From: Candidatus Kapaibacterium sp.
GTDB lineage: Bacteria > Bacteroidota > Ignavibacteria > Kapaibacteriales > WFXC01
Reading direction: 5' to 3'
Assembly: GCA_026996895.1 (NCBI GenBank)
Contig: JALWJX010000002.1
Span: forward strand, 1 to 55,677
DNA: 55,677 bases
Below the pieces are notes generated by a model that had not been told where the DNA came from, did not search any database, and saw only the letters and a list, made by a program, of their open reading frames with translations. Both the position numbers and the translations under genes were made by a program. This document shows, piece by piece, positions 16,420 through 25,334 of the stretch (within the stretch, counting starts at the first letter, position 1; each line of letters opens with the position of its first letter).

Positions 16420-19400
16420 ATGAAGAAAGGTGTGTTGGGAATATGGTTTTTAGCAGTAGCCCTTCTTTTGTGGGGAACAGCAGATGTAATGGCAAAGACG
16501 AAGGCGGGGAGTAAGCGGAATCGGATACCGCAGCGAGTGTTACAGGAGCAGATCCCGGTGTTTGAGTTGGGCGAAAATCAGGTGAGCGCGATTCAGTTCA
16601 AGTTAACCAACTATGGAATTTTTGGATTAGATGTAGCAGCGGGAGCTGGCGGAGGATTTTGGCCCCGCGGAAGTAACAAGCAGTATATCTTTGGTGGTGG
16701 CGTGTGGTTTGCTGCGATGAAAAAAGTCCAGGCAGACACTGGTATTGCGTTCAATAAGTTGTGCGTGATTTCTTATAATCCCAACTCTGGCAATTCCTGG
16801 ATGGTGCCCGGCAGTGTTAAGGATGGTCCCAAAGTTCGAGAAGATCTGGCGAAAAAATATCGCCTGTATTTTTCGCCGAAATTTGCACCGGATGGGACAC
16901 CGGCGGATCCAGCAGCTTATGAAAACTGGCCTATTTGGGATACCCACCCAACTTTGAAAGCGGGAGAGTGTGTCGATAATTCCTCTGGCCAGTCAGTATT
17001 CATTCCCTATTACGGCAGTTATGTCGATGATGTCACAAAGCGAAACCTGTCGACTTATCCCAAAGGACCGGTGTACATTTCGCACGAGGATATCTTCTGT
17101 GTTTATAAGGACACCGATCTCAGTGCTTACGAAGGAGGGGCAGAAGAAAAGGCACGGGTTGGTTACCCATTGGGCATTGATATTCAGCAGATGATCCATA
17201 GCTGGGGCTGTGGTGATTATGCCGATTTTATCTTCATTGTCTACCAGGTTATTAACCAGTCTGATGACACCCTCTACAATTGCTGGCTGGCACCGGCAAT
17301 GGATATGGATATCACGCTCCGAGGAGTGGCTGGACATGCGAACGATCGGGTGAGTTTTTATTTCTGGGATACAACGCTCAACTTAGCTTATCAGTGGACC
17401 AATGGAGATCTGGGCGAAGAAGGTAAGGGATTTGGATACATCGGTTTTGACTTTATGGAAAGCCCTATTGTGGATGAGAATGGCTTTATCGTAAGCCGGT
17501 TTGCGAACCGTTTGCCGAAGGAAGGAGAATTGGGGTTGAAAACATTTCGGAATTGGGTGATTGCCAACGATCCATCGACAGATGAGGGACGGTATAAGTT
17601 TGTATCAACAGGGCAGAAGGATGGAGATACAGGACCTGGAGATAAGCGCTTTTTAATGGCAACCGGTCCCTTTCATATGCGGCCAGGCGATACGGCTCGC
17701 GTTGTTGTGGGGTTAATTATGGCGTTGCCAGCGACGGAGCAGGGATTGAAAACGGTGCCGCTGGGAACCCAGGAGGATCTGGCAAATCTGGTGGCAAAGG
17801 ACAAATTTGCACAGGAAGTCTATGATCAGTGCTTCAAGACACCGAAACCGCCAGATCCTTCGTTTGTGACCTGGGAACCGCTGGATAATGGCGTCATTGT
17901 GCACTGGGATAGCACTGCCGAGGTTTCCTACGATGATGTGGAAGCAGGACTGGACTTTATGGGGTACATCCTCTATCGGGCTCGCCGGACGGATCTGGAT
18001 ACTTTCGATGTCGATACACGGCAGCCGACGAAAGAATATCCAAAAGGGCGAGGACCTTTTGGATGGAAGGAAATTGCCCGATGGTCGGTGCCGCCGGCTT
18101 TCTTGAAATCGGCAAAGTATCAGGTTGTGCCCGCTGGCGGATGTGGTGATGTGCCCTTGATGGTAGACTCCATCCAGATTCTTGGAGTTGATCCCGGTGA
18201 TCCATTCCGGATCATCGTGCGACGGTTTAAGAATCCGGAATGGAATTGGGTATGGGATCAAATGTCGCCAGAAGAAGTGGAGTATTATCTGGTTGATACC
18301 ATCATTGTCAATCGAGCAAAGGTCGGGGAAGCACAGTTAGTGAATGATAATCTGGATAGTGTGTACAGCTACATTGCAACACAGCGAATTATTACGTATT
18401 TCCCGGATATTGGGGATCATCCGCTGGCTCGAGCATTTATCCTGAAGTATATGAAGGAGACCACGCAGCGGATGTTTGCAGATATTGGCGATGATAATCG
18501 AGATGGGGTGGTAACTGAAACGCCAGATGTGCGGACAACGGAAAAGCTCATCAACAACATCCCGTACTATTATCGACTGCTGGCTTTTGATGAAGGGGAT
18601 ATTCTCCAGGGCTACTGGGGACTGGTAAATAGCGGAATAATCGGGCAGAACATTGTACGTGCTATTCCGCAGCGTCCGCCCGTGGGATTCGGAGTCAAGC
18701 CGCAGGTGATCATTGAGGATTCTTCTGCGATGGGCGGTTTCTACAATTTCCAGATGAAAGTGCTCAATAGTGAGCGTGCTTACCAGTTGTATGGCGGCAA
18801 AGAGTTTGAGATTGAGTTCCTGCCAGCAGTATCGGGTGCAATTACATTGACAGATCGGTTTGTGACGGATCCTCGCAATGTCGGAACGTATGGGATCTAT
18901 GCCTGCGATGTTGTGATCCGCGATGCAGAAACGGGCCAGGAGTTGGCACGGTATCAAACCAATTTGCCAGCAAATCCAGCAGCGCCGGGATCGGCGGTGA
19001 CGGCTTTTTGTGAGCATGCATACGTCTGGAATTTCTCCGATGAATTTGGAATGGGTGAGTATGACAGCCAGCTCAAACAGGGGCGAGGTGGGACCTTTAC
19101 CACCAATACGCCGCTGTATCGACCGAACCAGACGTTAATGGGGGCACTGGAATTTACGTTTGACTATTATCTGCAGCAGTGGGGCGGTAAGTTGCGTCCC
19201 GGTGATCCCTGGATTGAACCGGCAAATCCAGATGAAGCCCCCAACGTTCGGGTTGAGCCGACGCAGGACCGGAAGATCCAGTTGGTGGCAGGAGAATATC
19301 GAGTGGATGGCAGTATGCTGCGGTTCCAGCGGTATATTCGATTCAATAATGGACCTGCCATCTATGAATTGGAATTTACCGAAGGTGGAATCGATACGCT

Positions 19401-20400
19401 GACCATCGAAACCCGGCAAAAAACGGTTACCTTTACAGTGCCGTACCTCGATGTGAAAGTACGAAATGTCGCGCGGTATAAGCGGCCAACACCCGAAGGC
19501 GATACTGTGCTGGTAGAATATGGGAAAGAGCTTCCACATTATGAGATGAGCTTGCCAGTTCAGGTACCAGACCCAGACAGCGGGTTGGTGTGGATTGATC
19601 TGGGGAGCAGGTCTCAAATTGGTGGACCTTCCGATTGGCCCATTCCCGAAGCAGTACCGATTAGCCAGTGGAATTTGAGCGCTTATGGATGGCTCAATCC
19701 TGGATCGGGTGACAAGTTGAAAGATCGGCGAAATCAGGCGGCAAATAAAGATCGAGGAATACCGGTTGGGAAGCAGGGACGGTACTATCTGACGGCTGTC
19801 AATGGGTCGGATACGGTGAAGTTCACGCACGTCTTTTTAGCTTCGGGTACTCAGTTCCTGCTGGATTTTGCCAATAAGCGCGGACGGAAATCCAATCAGC
19901 GATTGATTCCCAAGCAGGATACGATCCCGACAGTTGACTTTCGGCCAGGTGACAAGGTGTATTTGCCGGTGTACGGTGGTGCACTGGGGTGGCCCAACCC
20001 AGGGTTTAAAGTTCGGATCAAGCTTCAAGCAGATACCGTTGCACTGCAAAATTACACCTCGAACGTTCTGGACAGTGTGACGGTGGTGCCAAATCCGTAT
20101 ATCGTTGCCCATTTAGGACAGGAAACACCGGATCTGCCGAAGCTGTACTTTACCCGGTTGCCAAAGAAATGTACAATCCGCATTTATACCCTGGATGGTG
20201 AGCTAGTGCGGACGATTGAACACGAAGATGATCCTGCACAGCCGGGCATCCAGGCGCTGGCAGTCTGGGATCTGCTCAGTAGCTGGCGGCAGAAAGCGAA
20301 AAGCCAGGCGTTCTTCGCTGTTATTGAAACACCAAACGGTGAGGTCGGCCTGGTGAAGTTTTCCATTATAACCGGTGGATTCCGAAACGTTGCACGGTAA
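16420..20400 (+). CDS. Very large secreted protein, unknown function, T9SS-like C-terminal domain
   Basis: A 1326-residue exported protein that I do not recognise. A signal peptide covers about residues 1-25 (ending DVMA). The N-terminal part has YGIFGLDVAAGAGGGFWPRGS and aromatic-rich strands, the middle contains fibronectin-like beta segments (VTWEPLDNGVIVHWDS near 488), and the last 100 residues resemble a FlgD-Ig/T9SS sorting domain: VVPNPYIV, CTIRIYTLDGELVRTIEH, GEVGLVKFSII. It therefore probably crosses the outer membrane by the T9SS. The ATG at 16420 follows AAGGA and begins the signal peptide. It lies 47 bp after the TonB receptor and is probably cotranscribed with it. Confidence 0.7.
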   Translation: MKKGVLGIWFLAVALLLWGTADVMAKTKAGSKRNRIPQRVLQEQIPVFELGENQVSAIQFKLTNYGIFGLDVAAGAGGGFWPRGSNKQYIFGGGVWFAAMKKVQADTGIAFNKLCVISYNPNSGNSWMVPGSVKDGPKVREDLAKKYRLYFSPKFAPDGTPADPAAYENWPIWDTHPTLKAGECVDNSSGQSVFIPYYGSYVDDVTKRNLSTYPKGPVYISHEDIFCVYKDTDLSAYEGGAEEKARVGYPLGIDIQQMIHSWGCGDYADFIFIVYQVINQSDDTLYNCWLAPAMDMDITLRGVAGHANDRVSFYFWDTTLNLAYQWTNGDLGEEGKGFGYIGFDFMESPIVDENGFIVSRFANRLPKEGELGLKTFRNWVIANDPSTDEGRYKFVSTGQKDGDTGPGDKRFLMATGPFHMRPGDTARVVVGLIMALPATEQGLKTVPLGTQEDLANLVAKDKFAQEVYDQCFKTPKPPDPSFVTWEPLDNGVIVHWDSTAEVSYDDVEAGLDFMGYILYRARRTDLDTFDVDTRQPTKEYPKGRGPFGWKEIARWSVPPAFLKSAKYQVVPAGGCGDVPLMVDSIQILGVDPGDPFRIIVRRFKNPEWNWVWDQMSPEEVEYYLVDTIIVNRAKVGEAQLVNDNLDSVYSYIATQRIITYFPDIGDHPLARAFILKYMKETTQRMFADIGDDNRDGVVTETPDVRTTEKLINNIPYYYRLLAFDEGDILQGYWGLVNSGIIGQNIVRAIPQRPPVGFGVKPQVIIEDSSAMGGFYNFQMKVLNSERAYQLYGGKEFEIEFLPAVSGAITLTDRFVTDPRNVGTYGIYACDVVIRDAETGQELARYQTNLPANPAAPGSAVTAFCEHAYVWNFSDEFGMGEYDSQLKQGRGGTFTTNTPLYRPNQTLMGALEFTFDYYLQQWGGKLRPGDPWIEPANPDEAPNVRVEPTQDRKIQLVAGEYRVDGSMLRFQRYIRFNNGPAIYELEFTEGGIDTLTIETRQKTVTFTVPYLDVKVRNVARYKRPTPEGDTVLVEYGKELPHYEMSLPVQVPDPDSGLVWIDLGSRSQIGGPSDWPIPEAVPISQWNLSAYGWLNPGSGDKLKDRRNQAANKDRGIPVGKQGRYYLTAVNGSDTVKFTHVFLASGTQFLLDFANKRGRKSNQRLIPKQDTIPTVDFRPGDKVYLPVYGGALGWPNPGFKVRIKLQADTVALQNYTSNVLDSVTVVPNPYIVAHLGQETPDLPKLYFTRLPKKCTIRIYTLDGELVRTIEHEDDPAQPGIQALAVWDLLSSWRQKAKSQAFFAVIETPNGEVGLVKFSIITGGFRNVAR

Positions 20401-20412
20401 TGCTGAATATGA

Positions 20413-20444
20413 GAGGAAGGACACGCTGTGTCCTTCCTCCTTTT
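20413..20444 (+). terminator. Intrinsic terminator between cargo and PorV-like gene
   Basis: GAGGAAGGACAC and GTGTCCTTCCTC form a perfect 12-bp stem with a 3-nt loop, then C and four T. The short T run suggests partial readthrough into the PorV-like gene 50 bp further on. Confidence 0.75.
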
Positions 20445-20494
20445 GTGTTTACGATGGAAGTGATAATTGTTGGATAAAAAGTGGAGAAAATTCG

Positions 20495-21538
20495 ATGAAG
20501 CGACTGGTGACCTTGTGGATAAGTGTAGCATTGGTTGTTATCGGTGGGGGACAACTCCACGCTCAGTTGGTGGGATCGACGGCGAAGCCGGGGGAATTTA
20601 AAAAGGTGGGAGGTGCCGGTGCCCAGTTTTTGAAAATTGGCATTGGCGCGCGAGAAGTCGGTATGGGCGGAGCAGCTTCAACGGTGAGTTCGGGGCTGTC
20701 GGCTGTGCACTGGAATCCTGCAGGACTTGCCGATATTGAGGGTATCTCCGGAATGTTTGCAACGACACGATGGATTGGTGATTATACGCATAATTTTATC
20801 GGTGTTGCTTTGCCTGTTGCAGAGGGGTATGCGGCGGAGATCAGCGTGATTCACTTTTCCAGCGGAATGATTCCTGTTACAACGGTTGTTGAGGATAAGG
20901 GAAGTGGCGCTTTTTATGAAGTGAGCGATCTGGCAGTGAATGCGACAGTTGCAGGATATTTGAGCGAAAACTTTTCCTTTGGGATAACGATGAAGTATAT
21001 TTCCCAGGCAATTGGGGGAATGAAGGCGTCCGGCATTGCTTTTGATGTCGGGACACTGTATCAGTTGCACAAATTCAACGATCTCCGCTTTGCCTTTGCT
21101 GTCAGTAATCTGGGTCCGGAATTGCAGTATCAGGGCGGGGAATTATTGATTACAGCGGATCTGGTCCCCGGATTAAAACACCGTCCCGTGGATGCAATGA
21201 TGGTGACCAATCCTTATTCTTTGCCGCTCTATGTGCGAAGTGGCATTTCTCTGGATGCATTGCACGGCGTAGAAGATCATTCCCTCCGGGTAGCCGGGGA
21301 ATTTATCACATTCTCTGACACGCCGGAGCAGTTTCTTGTCGGGGCAGAATATAGCTGGAAGGATCTGGTTTTTCTCCGCGGTGGCTATCGATTCGGGCAC
21401 GATCAATTTGGACTGGCAGCGGGACTGGGAATTAAGTATGATGGTGGTGATATGCAAGGCGCTATTGATTATGCTTTTGCTCAGACGAAATATCTGGGAT
21501 TGGTGCACTGGATATCGGTGCGGGTCAATACTTTCTAA
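20495..21538 (+). CDS. PorV/PorQ-family outer-membrane barrel protein
   Basis: A 347-residue outer-membrane protein. A signal peptide (about 1-24, ending HAQ) precedes GAGAQFLKIGIGAREVGMGGAA and the ALSAVHWNPAGLA-type motif (here LSAVHWNPAGLAD), the signature of the PorV/PorQ (UPF0164) family. PorV is the shuttle that moves T9SS cargo from the translocon to the attachment complex. This copy follows a large cargo-like gene and so may serve it. The ATG at 20495 is preceded by GGAGA; a longer frame from 20375 overlaps the terminator and is rejected. Confidence 0.85.
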   Translation: MKRLVTLWISVALVVIGGGQLHAQLVGSTAKPGEFKKVGGAGAQFLKIGIGAREVGMGGAASTVSSGLSAVHWNPAGLADIEGISGMFATTRWIGDYTHNFIGVALPVAEGYAAEISVIHFSSGMIPVTTVVEDKGSGAFYEVSDLAVNATVAGYLSENFSFGITMKYISQAIGGMKASGIAFDVGTLYQLHKFNDLRFAFAVSNLGPELQYQGGELLITADLVPGLKHRPVDAMMVTNPYSLPLYVRSGISLDALHGVEDHSLRVAGEFITFSDTPEQFLVGAEYSWKDLVFLRGGYRFGHDQFGLAAGLGIKYDGGDMQGAIDYAFAQTKYLGLVHWISVRVNTF

Positions 21539-21561
21539 GCATTAAGCTGTTCGTGAGATAC

Positions 21562-21591
21562 AAAAAGCCCTGCATAATGCAGGGCTTTTTT
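21562..21591 (+). terminator. Intrinsic terminator after the PorV-like gene
   Basis: AAAAAGCCCTGCA and TGCAGGGCTTTTT form a 13-bp stem around TAA, followed by T. It could act in both directions and closes the surface-protein block. Confidence 0.88.
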
Positions 21592-21599
21592 GTTTTGCA

Positions 21600-22292
21600 G
21601 TGGAGCGCCGGCAAAGCGGATTGCAAGGGATGGAGCACAGCGATCCTGAACTGGAGCGATTGGCTCAATGCCTGCAACAGCAGCTTCGGAAACCCCTGCC
21701 CGGCAGGCGTGCCCATCAGTTAATGATGCCCGAAGGGCGGGGACTGGAGCCGCTTCCTGGTACGCCAGCCCGTGAAAGTGCCGTCCTGGTGCCCTTAGGA
21801 CGGGATCCTGAGCAGAGAAAATTATCAGTGTTGTTAACAGTGCGGTCCCCGACCTTAGCACATCATCCCGGGCAACTCAGTTTTCCCGGAGGACGGGTAA
21901 AAGCGGGAGAAAATTATGAAGAAACAGCGTTGCGGGAGTTTCGCGAGGAAGTGGATCCACATTATCCCCTTCAGCAATTGTCTCTCGTAGGGCGATTGTC
22001 AAGGTTGTACATTCCCGTTTCTTTTTATTGGATGCAGCCGGTGGTTGCGGTGTTATGGCAGCCGCCCGAATTTTATCCCAACGATGAAGTTCGACAGATT
22101 CTCTATCTGCCAATCGCCTGGCTACGGAAGAAGCAGAATATTCAGTATGGGGAGCAGCCTTTGAAAAGTGGGAAACGGTTGCGCTATCCGTACTGGAAGT
22201 CTCCTGTAGGAGTGCCTTTGTGGGGTGCCACCGCGATGGTGCTGGCAGAGTTGTTGTGGATATATGAAGAGTGTTTTTTGAAATTGCAGTGA
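21600..22292 (+). CDS. NUDIX hydrolase, CoA pyrophosphatase type
   Basis: A protein of up to 230 residues with a NUDIX box: GGRVKAGENYEETALREFREEV (split as GGRVKAGENYEE plus TALREFREEV). The preceding RSPTLAHHPGQLSFPGG is the hallmark of NudL-type CoA diphosphatases, which cut CoA to 3',5'-ADP and phosphopantetheine. The glycine that normally follows the EE pair is replaced by DP. The start is uncertain: the GTG at 21600 abuts the upstream terminator and has no ribosome site, while the ATG at 21630 has AAGGG directly against it. Specificity is inferred from motif similarity. Confidence 0.8.
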   Translation: MERRQSGLQGMEHSDPELERLAQCLQQQLRKPLPGRRAHQLMMPEGRGLEPLPGTPARESAVLVPLGRDPEQRKLSVLLTVRSPTLAHHPGQLSFPGGRVKAGENYEETALREFREEVDPHYPLQQLSLVGRLSRLYIPVSFYWMQPVVAVLWQPPEFYPNDEVRQILYLPIAWLRKKQNIQYGEQPLKSGKRLRYPYWKSPVGVPLWGATAMVLAELLWIYEECFLKLQ

Positions 22293-22310
22293 TGATTGCT
22301 GGTTATTCAG

Positions 22311-22329
22311 CGAAATTTTTGTAATATAG
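22311..22329 (+). promoter_or_regulatory. Promoter-like motif before the EF-G2-type gene
   Basis: CGAAATTTTTGTAATATAG lies 49 bp before the start codon and resembles the element at 10803-10823 (GAAA, T-run, then GTAAT). No clear -33 box is found at the expected distance. Confidence 0.3.
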
Positions 22330-22377
22330 AAGTTTCGCTAAGGGTAGTTGTTCGATCAAACGGGAAGGACTGGGAAA

Positions 22378-24510
22378 ATGAAAGCCTACGATCCACAGCA
22401 CATTCGAAACATTGCTCTTCTGGGACATTCCGGATCTGGCAAAACCACACTGGCAGAAACGATGCTGTTTGAAGCGGGCGTTATCAATCGCCGCGGGAGT
22501 GTGGAAGATGGGAATACTGCTTCGGATTACCATCCGGTGGAGCAGGATCGAGGATCTTCCGTGTTTACAACCCCGCTGTTTGTAGAATGGCGGGATCACA
22601 AGATTAATATTCTGGATGCTCCGGGTTATGATGATTTTGTCGGAGAGGTCATTGCTGCGCTGCGGGTTGCGGATACAGCCCTGGTGGTACTGAGTGCCCC
22701 GGATGGAGTGCAGGTAGGAACGGAGTTAATCTGGGAATATCTGGAGCGGGAGCAGAAGCCGACCATTTTTGTTGTCAATAAGGTTGATCACGAAAAGTCG
22801 AATTTTGAGCAAACGGTCCAGCAGGCAAAGGAGCGCTTCGGTCGCGCTGTTACGGTGGTTCAGTATCCGGTAAACGAGGGCAAGGATTTTGATGCCATTA
22901 TCGATGTGCTAAAGATGGTAATGTATAAATTCCCACCTGAAGGCGGGAAGCCAGAGAAGCTTCCGATTCCAGACAGTGAGCGGGAACGAGCAGATCGACT
23001 GCATAATGAGCTGGTGGAAGCGGTAGCGGAAAATGACGAAACCCTGATGGAGTTGTATTTTGAGAAAGGGGAGCTGGATGAAGAAGAGATGCGCAAAGGG
23101 CTGAAGCTGGCGCTGCTGCAGCGGCAGATCTTTCCCGTTTTTTGCGTTTCGGCTGTCAAAAATATGGGGAGCGGTCGGATTTTAGGTTTTATCAACAACG
23201 TGGCTCCATCCCCAGCAGATGTTCCGCCCGTAGAAACGGTGGAGGGAGAAAAAGTACCGTACGATCCTGAATTGCCAGCTTCACTGTTTGTGTTTAAAGT
23301 GCTATCCGAACCCCACGTTGGAGATCTGTGCTATTTCAAAGTGCATTCGGGTAAAGTGCTGGTAGGACAAGATCTGATTAATCACCGTTCCCAGAATACC
23401 GAAAGACTCACGCGCATTTACGCCGTCAATGGGAAGCACCGCGTGGAGATGAGCAGTTTACAGGCAGGAGATATTGGGGCAACGGTCAAGTTGAAAGACA
23501 CACACGTCAATGATACGCTCCACGATCCTTCGGTGTCGTATGCTTTCCCGCCATTAGTTTTCCCTGAGCCGAAAGTCCGGGTAGGCGTAGAGCCAGTGGA
23601 TCAGAAGGATGAAGAGAAGATCGCAGCAGCATTGCACCAACTGCACGAAGAGGATCCCACCCTGATCGTGGAATATTCTCCGGAGTTGAAACAGTCCATT
23701 TTGAAGGGACAGGGGGATTTACATCTGAATATTGCCAAGTGGCGACTGGAAAATCGATTTGGCGTAAAAGTGAACTTTGTGCCTGCAAAAATCCCGTATC
23801 GGGAAACGATCCAATCGGTGGTTAAGGGACATTACAAGCACAAAAAGCAGACCGGTGGAGCTGGGCAGTATGGTGAAGTGTATATGATTCTTGAACCCTA
23901 CGAAGAGGGAATGCCGCCGACGCCGAATGTTACGCTGCGCGCTACAGAGGACATCGACCTGCCGTGGGGCGGCAAGTTGATCTTCCAGAATTGTATCGTT
24001 GGTGGGGTGATTGATCAGCGTTTTATGCCGGCAATTTTGAAGGGGATTATGGAGATTATGCAACACGGACCATTGATTGGTGCACCTGTCCGGGATGTGC
24101 GAGTCAGCATTTACGATGGGAGTATGCACCCGGTCGATTCGAATGAAATTTCGTTCAAGATTGCGGCAATGATGGCGTTTAAACAGGCATTTTTGTCGGA
24201 TACACCCCGGATTCTGGAACCGATCTATGAAGTAGAGGTTATTGCCCCCTCAGAATTTGTTGGGGATATTATGGGGGATCTACCAGCACGCCGGGCATTG
24301 ATTCTGGGGGCTGATACTGAAGGGCATTACCAGGTCATCAAGGCGCGGATGCCACTGGCAGAACTGGATAAGTATGCGACGGCGCTCCGCTCGATGACGC
24401 AGGGACGGGCAACCTTCCGCGCCCGCTTTGCCGAGTATGTACCTGTTCCCCACGATCTCCAGGAAAAACTCATTGCAGAGCATCAACAAGAGAAAGAAGC
24501 GGCTGCGTAG
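22378..24510 (+). CDS. Elongation factor G-like GTPase (EF-G2 type)
   Basis: A 710-residue translational GTPase with full EF-G architecture. The P-loop is GHSGSGKTT (about residues 13-21), switch II is DAPGYDDF (about 82-89) and the specificity loop is NKVD (about 132-135). Domains II to V follow, with the domain IV segment GGAGQYGEVYMILEPYE near residue 495. GHSGSGKTT instead of GHIDAGKTT, and DAPGYDDF instead of DTPGHVDF, place it with the second EF-G lineage found in Bacteroidota and Thermus, not the canonical fusA next to rpsG. Whether it translocates or acts in a special condition is unknown. The ATG at 22378 follows a GGAAGGA box; an upstream TTG is less likely. Confidence 0.88.
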   Translation: MKAYDPQHIRNIALLGHSGSGKTTLAETMLFEAGVINRRGSVEDGNTASDYHPVEQDRGSSVFTTPLFVEWRDHKINILDAPGYDDFVGEVIAALRVADTALVVLSAPDGVQVGTELIWEYLEREQKPTIFVVNKVDHEKSNFEQTVQQAKERFGRAVTVVQYPVNEGKDFDAIIDVLKMVMYKFPPEGGKPEKLPIPDSERERADRLHNELVEAVAENDETLMELYFEKGELDEEEMRKGLKLALLQRQIFPVFCVSAVKNMGSGRILGFINNVAPSPADVPPVETVEGEKVPYDPELPASLFVFKVLSEPHVGDLCYFKVHSGKVLVGQDLINHRSQNTERLTRIYAVNGKHRVEMSSLQAGDIGATVKLKDTHVNDTLHDPSVSYAFPPLVFPEPKVRVGVEPVDQKDEEKIAAALHQLHEEDPTLIVEYSPELKQSILKGQGDLHLNIAKWRLENRFGVKVNFVPAKIPYRETIQSVVKGHYKHKKQTGGAGQYGEVYMILEPYEEGMPPTPNVTLRATEDIDLPWGGKLIFQNCIVGGVIDQRFMPAILKGIMEIMQHGPLIGAPVRDVRVSIYDGSMHPVDSNEISFKIAAMMAFKQAFLSDTPRILEPIYEVEVIAPSEFVGDIMGDLPARRALILGADTEGHYQVIKARMPLAELDKYATALRSMTQGRATFRARFAEYVPVPHDLQEKLIAEHQQEKEAAA

Positions 24511-24746
24511 CGACAGACGATCTTCTTTTGGTTACGTATTGTGTTGTCTTGGTAGATAGTGGTGCTTGAGCGAACTTAGCTGGATTTATTGAAGCCGGGG
24601 TGTGGCTTCGCCGAAAAAAGACTGTAGGTACGAACAGACGGTTACAGAGACCAGTCGAAAGCATCGGTTGGTGTATAAGGTGTGGTACGCCCAAGATGGA
24701 TGGGATCGTCCTAATGTAGCGACATTGATGATCCAGGAGAAAAATC

Positions 24747-25334
24747 GTGATACCGTTTCACGTACACCGATTGAAGGGAATTTGGCGATGGGGATGGGCG
24801 TTAGATGTTCACACCATACAAAGTCGACGTTTACCTGATGGAAAACTTGATACTCAGCGCACTCCGCTGGGCGAGCGGCTTTATCGGCTTAAGTATCACA
24901 ACGACATTTCCCAGATATCGCCTATTGCAGAGGTTGTGTCTTATTTTATTCGTATGCAGGTCAAAGTATACGCGTATCTATCAGCCATCATTCCAGTTCC
25001 TCCATCGAATCCCGATCGTCCTTTTCAGCCAGTTCAAGAGTTGGCGCTCGAAGTTGGTCGTAGAGTGGAGATTCCCGTAGCCACTGATTATCTGAAGAAG
25101 ATCAAAAAGACACCACCCCTGAAAGATGTCGATGATACTCAGAGTCGAAAACAACACTTGCGAGGAGCGTTTGTAGTGGCTGATCGTCGCTTTGCTGGAA
25201 AATATGTATTGGTACTGGACGATCTATACCGGTCAGGGGAGACATTGAGTGAAGTAACACGAGTTTTGATGCAGCAGGGAAAGGTGTCCAAGGTCTTTGT
25301 TCTAACGATAACGAAAACGAGGACCAAGCGATGA
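24747..25334 (+). CDS. ComF-like phosphoribosyltransferase of a PRTase-DprA module
   Basis: A 195-residue protein. The C-terminal half is a type I phosphoribosyltransferase: strand VLVLDDLYRSGET (about 154-166) is the PRPP-binding loop with its two acidic residues, and IIPVPPSNPDRPFQP (about 81-95) is the ComF-type flexible loop region. The N-terminal third (WALDVHTIQS, RTPLGERLYRLKYHND) is the helper segment seen in ComF-like enzymes that lack zinc fingers. The GTG start at 24747 is supported by AGGAG eight bases before it. Its stop overlaps the DprA-like start by 4 bp (ATGA). Pairs of a DprA and a phosphoribosyltransferase are known as the DprA-PPRT anti-phage system; the match here is by composition and order. 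Confidence 0.8.
   Translation: MIPFHVHRLKGIWRWGWALDVHTIQSRRLPDGKLDTQRTPLGERLYRLKYHNDISQISPIAEVVSYFIRMQVKVYAYLSAIIPVPPSNPDRPFQPVQELALEVGRRVEIPVATDYLKKIKKTPPLKDVDDTQSRKQHLRGAFVVADRRFAGKYVLVLDDLYRSGETLSEVTRVLMQQGKVSKVFVLTITKTRTKR

Noticed and set aside
24602-24838. 78-codon plus-strand frame before the phosphoribosyltransferase gene
   Set aside because: It starts at a GTG without ribosome site, overlaps the better-supported GTG-started gene in another frame and has no recognisable domain.
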